Under the pieces are notes generated by a model. That model searched no databases. It was not told where the DNA came from and saw nothing but the letters and a program-made list of their open reading frames with translations. From contig JAQGOK010000078.1 of NCBI GenBank assembly GCA_028293645.1, positions 1 to 32,210 of the forward strand: a stretch of 32,210 nucleotides of DNA, in the 5' to 3' direction. The translations under genes and the position numbers were made by a program. Numbering within the stretch: position 1 is the stretch's first letter; each line of letters starts with the position of its first letter. Positions 16,230 to 22,086 of this stretch are shown one piece after another. Source of the stretch: Chthoniobacter sp. (GTDB lineage Bacteria > Verrucomicrobiota > Verrucomicrobiia > Chthoniobacterales > Chthoniobacteraceae).

Positions 16230-16547
16230 AACTTATTGTAGTTGTTGTGGCACCTGTAAGTGCGCTTGAGATGCATCGTGTCCGCCTCATTAGGTGGTCG
16301 TGTGCCGCCCTTACAGGCGCGTTGAGTCCAATCGACGGGAGCGCGCAGAAGAACATTCAGCTCTTTGCATTCTTATTTTCACTCCGGTTTACCAGTCTTG
16401 CGACGGGGAAAGGGCGAAGCAGCGTTGCACGAAAGATCTGAAGCGATCCGTGAAAGGCCGCGAAAAGGCCTTTGGAAAACACTCTTTCACGTGAGCGCCT
16501 GGTCGCGCGCCCCTGCCCAAACACTCACCGCCGAGCCGCTCCGCGAC
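16230..16547. other. Non-coding stretch upstream of the Thr-rich gene
   Basis: This 318-nt stretch has no convincing gene. The short track ORFs here (on +) show no family features. It must hold the promoter of the minus-strand Thr-rich protein gene. It contains an 8-bp inverted repeat, CCTGTAAG at 16253-16260 and CTTACAGG at 16310-16317, and a 7-bp GGCC-containing hairpin at 16453-16473. No known riboswitch or small RNA was recognised. Confidence 0.5.
16453..16473. terminator. Possible weak terminator hairpin after the response regulators
   Basis: AAAGGCC - gcgaaaa - GGCCTTT forms a 7-bp stem with a 7-nt loop. It lies about 75 nt past the stop of the minus-strand response-regulator gene, so it could end that transcript. 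Only three U residues follow, so the assignment is weak. Confidence 0.3.
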
Positions 16548-16916
16548 TTAGGCCGCTACCGCGTCGAGAATCTCGCGCAGCTTCTCGCGCTGGATCGGCT
16601 TCTCCAGATACCCGATCGCCCCCGCATTGCTAACAAAGGGGTGCGTGCCTTCCACATGGCCTGAAACGAAAACGACCTTGGCGTTCGGATCCCGACTTAG
16701 GAGCGCATGGCAGACGGTGAGCCCATTAAAGCGCGGCATCATGATATCGAGCAGCACAACATCGGGCCGGTGACGCGCGAAGCTTTGAATGACTGACAGA
16801 CCGCCGCCCGTGACCGTCTCCACCACCTCGTGATCGAGTTCGCGGACATAGCTGGCAATCACTTCGGCCATGTCCCGATCATCGTCCGCAACAAGAACTC
16901 GCATGAGGGGGAACAT
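16548..16916 (-). CDS. Stand-alone receiver-domain response regulator
   Basis: A 122-residue single-domain response regulator with no output domain. Acidic pocket DDD at 11-13, phospho-acceptor Asp57 in VVLLDIMMP, Ser85 in VVFVSGH and Lys106 in YLEKP are all present, so it should accept phosphate. Start may be the ATG at 16916 or the fifth-codon ATG at 16904; the latter fits the domain start (MRVLVADDD). It begins 8 nt after the stop of another receiver protein, so the two are co-transcribed. No histidine kinase is in the window. Single-domain regulators act by protein contact or in phosphorelays; the partner is unknown. Confidence 0.92.
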   Translation of the reverse strand: MFPLMRVLVADDDRDMAEVIASYVRELDHEVVETVTGGGLSVIQSFARHRPDVVLLDIMMPRFNGLTVCHALLSRDPNAKVVFVSGHVEGTHPFVSNAGAIGYLEKPIQREKLREILDAVAA

Positions 16917-16924
16917 GGCAGGCG

Positions 16925-17413
16925 CTACGCCGCGAGCAAGTGAACACGCACCTGAATGAACGCGATCATTTCGAGAAGATCATCCACATGGAACGGCTTC
17001 GTGAGGATGGTCCCGTTTACGTTCTCGATGAACTCGTTGACCTTCGCGTTGCCGCGATGGCCCGTCATGAAGACAAAGCGGTCGCAAAGATGCGGGCGCA
17101 TCCGCTCGACCGCGCGGAAGAACATATCCCCCGGGAGAGTCGGCATCATCATGTCGCAAAGGATGACCTCAAACTCGCTGGCGAGCACCTGATGCACGCC
17201 CTCGACCCCGTTCTGCACCGCAACGACGTGAAATCCGCTCTCCGAGAGGAAGTCGGTCATGATCTCTTTGAAAGCCGGATCGTCTTCGAGCAGCAGCACT
17301 TTACGAGATGCGCTGGCGGTGGCCTCCTCGTTCTTCGGATGCACTCGTAAGGCAGGAGCTGGAGGAGGAACAGCGGACGGGGCGTCGACGGGAGCGTGAG
17401 AAAGTTGAGGCAT
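16925..17413 (-). CDS. Receiver-domain response regulator with Pro/Ala-rich N-terminal tail
   Basis: A 162-residue response regulator. The track ORF from 18199 includes 262 residues antisense to the metal-binding-like gene. The ATG at 17413 (MPQLSHAPVDAPSAVPPPAPAL) is the likely start. A disordered Pro/Ala-rich tail of about 36 residues precedes one receiver domain: EDD at 43-45, phospho-acceptor Asp87 in VILCDMMMP, Thr117 in FVFMTGH and Lys139 in LTKPF. All catalytic residues are present and there is no DNA-binding domain. First gene of a two-gene operon with the other receiver. The 111-nt divergent region to the metal-binding-like gene should contain its promoter. Confidence 0.88.
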   Translation of the reverse strand: MPQLSHAPVDAPSAVPPPAPALRVHPKNEEATASASRKVLLLEDDPAFKEIMTDFLSESGFHVVAVQNGVEGVHQVLASEFEVILCDMMMPTLPGDMFFRAVERMRPHLCDRFVFMTGHRGNAKVNEFIENVNGTILTKPFHVDDLLEMIAFIQVRVHLLAA

Positions 17414-17524
17414 ATAACGCGGAAGACTTGTAATTACTAGAAAGCAGGCACCGTGCCGGAAGTGGAGCTCGATGCACTCTTCTGATAACTTGCCGCGAAC
17501 GATCAGCTCACCTAACCGTGCATC

Positions 17525-18781
17525 ATGTTCCGCCGCGCGTTTGCTACCCTCATCGCGTTCAGCATGGCGGCACTCGCGCACGATGGGCTGGATCTCGCTC
17601 CTCCTCTGCGCGAGCCGGAGGCGTGGAACGTTCTGACGCTGTGTCACGACAACATTCAGGAGCTGGTCCGCGGGCAGCAATGGTCGGAGATCCCGATCCA
17701 GGCGTCCTTGAGCATGCAGGCGGCGAGCTTTCTGCGTGATCAGCTTGGCACCGACGAGGCCGCGACCGCGCTGCGTGGGAAGCTGCAGTATCTGGAAGAG
17801 TGCGCTGTGTTCCTCGTGCGCTCCACGATGAAAGCGAAGAGCGCCGATGCCATCCGTGGTGCAGCCAATTACGCCGCGGCTCTGCGCGATGCCGAAGCCG
17901 GCTACACCGCGCAGGTCGTGAAGGCGCCCGTCTTTTCCTGCCCGATGTGTCGCGGCATCCGCGAGCTCGACCCGATGGTGCCTTGTCTGAAATGCGGGAT
18001 GCAGCTCGTGCCGCGGGTGATCCCGGCAAGCTCGCTCTACAACACGCCCGGCGAGCCGAGCATTGCAATCACGCCCACCCGTGCCGAACCACTTCGCACT
18101 GGAGAGGCGAGCGAGATTCGCCTCCAGTTCACCCGCAGGAAAGACGGCGCGCCCATCACCCCAGATGATCTCCTGGTGGTGCATACCGAGCGGATGCACC
18201 TGCTGATCGTCGATTCATCGTTGCGGGACTATCACCATGAGCATCCGAGGCCGACCGAGATCCCCGGCGAGTATTCCTTTGCGTTCACGCCCCGCGCGTC
18301 GGGTTCGTACCGCATCTTCGCGGATGTCGTTCCGCGCCTTTCCAATGTGCAGGAATACGCTGTCTGCGATTTGCCCGCCGCGACTTCGGGCGAGGCGCTG
18401 GCGGATCGCGTGGGCTCGATCGTGAGCGAAGTGGACGGGCTGCGGTATGAACTCAAATGGGAGACGGGCGGTCTCCCCGTCCGCGCCAAACAACCGGTGA
18501 ACGCCTCGATCACCGTGACGACGCTGGATGGCCAGCCGTTTCGCCAACTCGAGCCGATCATGGGCACCTTTGCGCACCTCGTCGCATTCCACGAAGACCG
18601 CGCGACCGTGCTGCACATTCACCCGGTTGGGGTTGAGCCGCAGAAGCCCGAAGATCGCGGGGGGCCGCGGTTCAACTTCCGCTTTTACGCGCCCAAGGCC
18701 GGTTTCATGAAGCTCTACAGCCAGGTGCAAGTCGGCGGCCGCAGTGTCTTTGCGCCGTTCGGTTTGATCGTGGAGCCCTGA
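17525..18781 (+). CDS. Secreted protein with heavy-metal-binding-like four-Cys motif
   Basis: A 418-residue exported protein. N-terminal signal peptide (MFRRAFATLIAFSMAALA, cleavage near ALA-H). Residues about 25-130 are helical (EPEAWNVLTLCHDNIQELVRGQQW) with no family recognised. At 139-159 lies CPMC-x11-CLKCGM followed by QLVPR, resembling the small heavy-metal-binding domain of copper efflux proteins (CPMH...CPxCGM-x-LVP) but with Cys in place of His. The C-terminal 250 residues form two beta-sandwich-like units, with a His-rich segment RDYHHEHPRP and the conserved-looking FAHLVAFHEDRATVLHIHPVG ... FNFRFYAPKAGFMKLYSQVQ. Such His/Met-bearing units occur in periplasmic copper-handling proteins. 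Likely periplasmic metal binding or sensing; metal identity is inference. Confidence 0.78.
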   Translation: MFRRAFATLIAFSMAALAHDGLDLAPPLREPEAWNVLTLCHDNIQELVRGQQWSEIPIQASLSMQAASFLRDQLGTDEAATALRGKLQYLEECAVFLVRSTMKAKSADAIRGAANYAAALRDAEAGYTAQVVKAPVFSCPMCRGIRELDPMVPCLKCGMQLVPRVIPASSLYNTPGEPSIAITPTRAEPLRTGEASEIRLQFTRRKDGAPITPDDLLVVHTERMHLLIVDSSLRDYHHEHPRPTEIPGEYSFAFTPRASGSYRIFADVVPRLSNVQEYAVCDLPAATSGEALADRVGSIVSEVDGLRYELKWETGGLPVRAKQPVNASITVTTLDGQPFRQLEPIMGTFAHLVAFHEDRATVLHIHPVGVEPQKPEDRGGPRFNFRFYAPKAGFMKLYSQVQVGGRSVFAPFGLIVEP

Positions 18782-18840
18782 GGGCGAGATTCCTTAAACA
18801 AAGCGGGTGAGCGGCGGCGTTTCATCCGCAGAAGCTTCCC

Positions 18841-19374
18841 GTGTCGATGCACCCGATTCCCAACAGCGAGCCGTGGCGCATTTGCTATCGCGAGCTCGCC
18901 CCGAAGCTCCTCCTCTTCGCCCGCCAGTGGGTCGGCACGATGAGCGATGCCGAAGACGTGGTGCAGACCGCTTTCGTGAAGTTCTGGCGGCATCAGCCCT
19001 CCGCCGGAAGGGAGCATTACCCGCTGCTCTACTCCGCGGTGCGCACCGCCGCGCTGGACATGTTGCGCGCGCAGAACCGCCGAATGCGTCGCGAAGCCGA
19101 TCCCGCGGTCGAGGTGCTGCGCGAAGACGCAACGTGGCTCGATTCCTCAGTCGAACGCCAGGATGACGCTGCGTTGATCGAGCGAGCCATGCGCGGGCTT
19201 CCGCCGGAACAGGCGCAAGTGCTCGTGCTGCGAATTTGGGGCGAGCTGACTTTTGCTGAAATCGCCGCAGCGCTCGACCAATCGATCAACACCGTCGCCT
19301 CGCGACATCGCTACGCGATCGAAGCGTTGCGACGCACTTTGAGATCTTATGAACCAGCCCGAATCGGAGTTTGA
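18841..19374 (+). CDS. ECF-type RNA polymerase sigma factor
   Basis: A 177-residue extracytoplasmic-function sigma factor. Region 2 spans about 13-75 (YRELAPKLLLFARQWVGTMSDAEDVVQTAFVKFWRH), including the polymerase-binding and -10 recognition helices. Region 4 spans about 118-170 with LPPEQAQVLVLRIWGELTFAEIAAALDQSINTVASRHRYAIEALRRTL, a helix-turn-helix for -35 recognition. The frame opens at GTG 18841 with an in-frame ATG at 18847; either may be the start. The stop overlaps the following membrane-protein gene by 26 nt, the common layout of a sigma factor with its membrane regulator. It directs RNA polymerase to an unknown regulon, probably including its own operon. Confidence 0.93.
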   Translation: MSMHPIPNSEPWRICYRELAPKLLLFARQWVGTMSDAEDVVQTAFVKFWRHQPSAGREHYPLLYSAVRTAALDMLRAQNRRMRREADPAVEVLREDATWLDSSVERQDDAALIERAMRGLPPEQAQVLVLRIWGELTFAEIAAALDQSINTVASRHRYAIEALRRTLRSYEPARIGV

Positions 19375-19858
19375 AAACGAGCTGCGCACGTTGCGCCCGG
19401 CCCCGCCCGAGCCTGCCCTGGAGGAGCGCATCGCGAAGAGACTGGAGGCCGCTTCCGGAGTCGCGACGAGTGGCCGCCTGGCTTCGCAACGCACAGCCGC
19501 GCGTTCGTTTCAAGCGTGGCTGTCGAGACTTGGCTGGGCGGCTTCCGGAGCATTGGCGACCGTCGCTCTACTGACTCTGAACGATGCGCGGGATGTGACG
19601 GCGGACTCTGCCGAGTCCCTTTCACGAACCGTCGAGCGGACTCCAGCCGATGCGCTGAAGCATGTGGAGTCCAGGAGCGAGCTGCTGGAAGCGGAGGACG
19701 AAGGACTTTTTTACGCGAGCGAGACCAACGAGCCAGTCCGACAGGTGCGCTATCACTTTCGCGAACTGCACGCCTGGCGCGATGCGGAAACGGGCGCGCT
19801 CGTCGAAGTCGAAGTCCCGCGCGAAGACGTCCGCTTTATGCCGGTCGCCATGCAGTGA
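19349..19858 (+). CDS. Single-pass membrane protein, candidate anti-sigma factor
   Basis: A 169-residue protein with a cytoplasmic N-terminal part of about 60 residues (FENELRTLRPAPPEPALEERIAKRLEAA), one hydrophobic helix at about 63-79 (LGWAASGALATVALLTL) and an exported C-terminal part with the strand-like segment EPVRQVRYHFRELHAWRDAETGALVEVEVPREDVRFMPV. It overlaps the ECF sigma gene by 26 nt. Position and topology suggest a membrane anti-sigma factor. However, no HxxxCxxC zinc motif is present, so it is not a standard ZAS-type anti-sigma. It may instead be another co-regulated membrane component. The PDZ protein gene follows after 9 nt. Confidence 0.7.
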   Translation: MNQPESEFENELRTLRPAPPEPALEERIAKRLEAASGVATSGRLASQRTAARSFQAWLSRLGWAASGALATVALLTLNDARDVTADSAESLSRTVERTPADALKHVESRSELLEAEDEGLFYASETNEPVRQVRYHFRELHAWRDAETGALVEVEVPREDVRFMPVAMQ

Positions 19859-19867
19859 TCTCATCTT

Positions 19868-21067
19868 ATGAAAACGAAAATCCACCACCTCCTCATCGTG
19901 AGCACCGCGCTCGCCGCTCCGCTGCTGGCCCAAGATGATCTCCGGCCTGCCATACCACCGCCACCGACCATAGTGCCCAGGCCGCAACCTCTCCCCCAAG
20001 GTCCTCCCGGAGATCGCCGCGAAGCGCGTGACGACCGGCGCGATGGCGATCGGGAAAACCGACCGGGCGACGGCGATCGGCCGCGTCACGAAAATGGGCC
20101 GCGTCACCCGGAGCGGCCCGGCACCGGTCCCCGGCCACCCGGGTCCTCGCGACCAGCCAAACTCATGCCTTACCTGGGTTTGGTAACGGATCGCATCCCG
20201 CCCGCACTCGGGGCGCAGCTTGGTTTGCCCGAGGGCTTCGGGCTCGTGGTCGAGCAAGTCCTTCCCGACAGTCCAGCCGCGACGGCAGGCGTCCAGCAAT
20301 ACGATGTCGTGAAGCTTTTCAACGATCAGCAGATCGTCGATCCGGGTCAGCTTTCGGCGCTCGTCCGCAGCGCAGGAAAGGATACGGAAGTCACCTTGAC
20401 CCTGCTGCGCAAGACGCAGGAGCAGAAGGTGACCGTCAAGATCGGTGAGCGGGCGATGCCCGAGCCGCGCGCCTTCCGCATGCCAGGGGGAGACGTGCTG
20501 CGCAACCTGCACGAACGCGTGGAAGAGCACACCCGGGGGCTCCGCGAGATTCCGCAACGGCTCCCAAAGCTGGTGCCGGACCAGCAATCGCGAGAGATCC
20601 AGGAACGCGTGCGCCAGTTTCACGACAAGGTGAAAGACTGGACCAAGGGCCCGAGTGTCGGAACCGCGCCGCAATTGCCCGGTGTGGTCTCCCACGCGGA
20701 GGCAGGGTCAGGACAAACCAATGTCCTGCGCCTGGCACTACCCGGCGCACCGACTACAGACGGTTCGGCGAAAGGAAGTCACGGCAGTGCGCGGGTGGTT
20801 GTGACTGATGCCGAGGGGGAACTGGAGGTGCGTTCGGAGAATGGCCGGCGAACCATTACCGCAAAGACTCCCGCCGGGGAAGTGATCCTGAGCGAGCCAA
20901 TCGACACGGAAGAACAGACCGCAGCGCTTCCCGAACCGATCCGCAAAAAGCTGCGCCGGATCGAGGCGCAATCGACGCGATCCGGAGAGCACAGTTCCTC
21001 ATCGGCGAGCGGCTCTGCTGGGGGAGAGACGATCCCGCCGCAAGCTCCCGAGCCCGAGGTTCAGTAG
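19868..21067 (+). CDS. Secreted PDZ-domain protein of the sigma-factor operon
   Basis: A 399-residue exported protein. Signal peptide (MKTKIHHLLIVSTALAAPLLAQ). Residues about 25-95 are a low-complexity Pro/Arg/Asp/Gly linker. A PDZ domain spans about 98-195 (LMPYLGLVTDRIPPALGAQLGLPEGFGLVVEQVLPDSPAATAGVQQYDVVKLFNDQQI). A charged helix follows (RNLHERVEEHTRGLREIPQRL). Near 310-365 is a beta segment (ARVVVTDAEGELEVRSENGRRTITAKTPAGEVILSEPIDTEEQ), a tail I recall in other Planctomycetota/Verrucomicrobiota PDZ proteins. There is no protease domain, so it is a binding protein rather than an enzyme. Third gene after the sigma factor and the membrane protein; it may bind exposed C-termini in the periplasm and feed a stress signal to the sigma system (inference). 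Its stop overlaps the convergent membrane-protein gene by 7 nt. Confidence 0.82.
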   Translation: MKTKIHHLLIVSTALAAPLLAQDDLRPAIPPPPTIVPRPQPLPQGPPGDRREARDDRRDGDRENRPGDGDRPRHENGPRHPERPGTGPRPPGSSRPAKLMPYLGLVTDRIPPALGAQLGLPEGFGLVVEQVLPDSPAATAGVQQYDVVKLFNDQQIVDPGQLSALVRSAGKDTEVTLTLLRKTQEQKVTVKIGERAMPEPRAFRMPGGDVLRNLHERVEEHTRGLREIPQRLPKLVPDQQSREIQERVRQFHDKVKDWTKGPSVGTAPQLPGVVSHAEAGSGQTNVLRLALPGAPTTDGSAKGSHGSARVVVTDAEGELEVRSENGRRTITAKTPAGEVILSEPIDTEEQTAALPEPIRKKLRRIEAQSTRSGEHSSSSASGSAGGETIPPQAPEPEVQ

Positions 21068-21450
21068 TGATTCCAGCCGCGGCGCAACAGAGCTGCCAAT
21101 GCGAGAAACCCTGCACAAAGCGCTGCGGCCACCAGGTTCTCGAACCAGCTCGGCGCGAAGATCAGGATAAAGCCGCGCCCTTTTACCAACGCTGCGAAAC
21201 TGGAAACGCAGAAGGGCATCAGAAACAGCCGGAAGACGCCCCAGCGATCGAGCTTCGCATTGCGCAGACCGGCGCGCGTGCTGAGCAGCAGCGCAAAGCC
21301 AATGATGGCGCTGAGACCCAGCGAGGTCAGCCAGAGCTGCGGGCTCGGATCGAAGTAACGCACCAGCACCACGCCGTACCAGATCGCGTAACACCAAAGG
21401 ATGAGCCGCGCCGTGTCGAGCTGGCGGGCATAGCGGAGTAACGGAGTCAC
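21061..21450 (-). CDS. Small integral membrane protein, function unknown
   Basis: A 129-residue protein with about four hydrophobic helices (LILWCYAIWYGVVLVRYF, LTSLGLSAIIGFALLLS, FRLFLMPFCVSSFAALV, NLVAAALCAGFLALAALL) and a short basic C-terminus. It starts with GTG at 21450, which overlaps the stop of the DUF2721 gene as GTGA; AGAGG lies 5 nt before it. It is therefore translated together with the DUF2721 protein and may form a membrane complex with it. I do not recognise a family. Confidence 0.72.
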   Translation of the reverse strand: MTPLLRYARQLDTARLILWCYAIWYGVVLVRYFDPSPQLWLTSLGLSAIIGFALLLSTRAGLRNAKLDRWGVFRLFLMPFCVSSFAALVKGRGFILIFAPSWFENLVAAALCAGFLALAALLRRGWNHY

Positions 21451-21947
21451 CGGTGCCTCTGCGCCGCGCGAGCCCGCACGATGTTCGCCTCCTCGGAGAT
21501 GTTCATCAGCGAGAGCTGGGTCGCCCGAAAGAGATTCACCGAGGCCCAGACAATGCCGCCTGCGCCGATAAATCCGAGCGTCAGCCCGATTCCCATCGCG
21601 ATCTCAGCGCCGGGCCGCAGCTCTTGCGAGGCGAGCCCTGCGCCGACGATCGAGATCAAGCTCGCGCTCACGAATGAGCCGAGTGACACGTAAGCCGCAC
21701 GCAACGCATCGAGTAACAGCATCGCCTGGTTCTCGATCCGCGTGACGTGGGTGAGCCGCCATTTCGCTTCCTCCGCCGTCAGCTCTTTCTCGAGTTCCGC
21801 CGCCAGCGCCCGCATCCGTTCGCCCGCTCGCAGGAAGCGATTGCTCGTGCTGAGGGCCAGCAGTGAGGTCGCATTGGTGAGCAGCGCCGGGGCGACGATC
21901 AAAGTTAAGAGCGCAAACGGATTGTGGGCGGCAAGATCGGCAACCAT
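21447..21947 (-). CDS. DUF2721 family membrane protein
   Basis: A 166-residue membrane protein matching DUF2721 by its N-terminal signature: NPFALLTLIVAPALLTNATSLLALSTSNRFLRAGERMRAL. One helix covers about 10-32. A charged coiled-coil-like cytoplasmic stretch follows (ALAAELEKELTAEEAKWRLTHVTRIENQ). Two further helices lie at about 88-107 and 115-140 (IAMGIGLTLGFIGAGGIVWAS). Function of the family is unknown. It heads a two-gene minus operon with the small membrane protein and is divergent from the FAD oxidoreductase gene, with 139 nt between them that must hold both promoters. No clear -35/-10 pair was recognised. Confidence 0.87.
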   Translation of the reverse strand: MVADLAAHNPFALLTLIVAPALLTNATSLLALSTSNRFLRAGERMRALAAELEKELTAEEAKWRLTHVTRIENQAMLLLDALRAAYVSLGSFVSASLISIVGAGLASQELRPGAEIAMGIGLTLGFIGAGGIVWASVNLFRATQLSLMNISEEANIVRARAAQRHR

Positions 21948-22086
21948 GGAGCGCAGTTTCTAGCCCCTGGCAGTCACAGCCGTCACGGTTTCTGCGTCAG
22001 GCCCTTTCTCGGACTCCGTCTTGTCGGGCGAAGAAGGCCCCTTTTGCCATTGCTGGAGACTCCGCTGGGGGCTTCTACTCGTGAGC

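Noticed and set aside
17414-18199. N-terminal extension of the response regulator in the ORF track (to 18199)
   Set aside because: The added 262 residues are antisense to the metal-binding-like protein and contain no recognisable fold; the receiver domain starts after ATG 17413.
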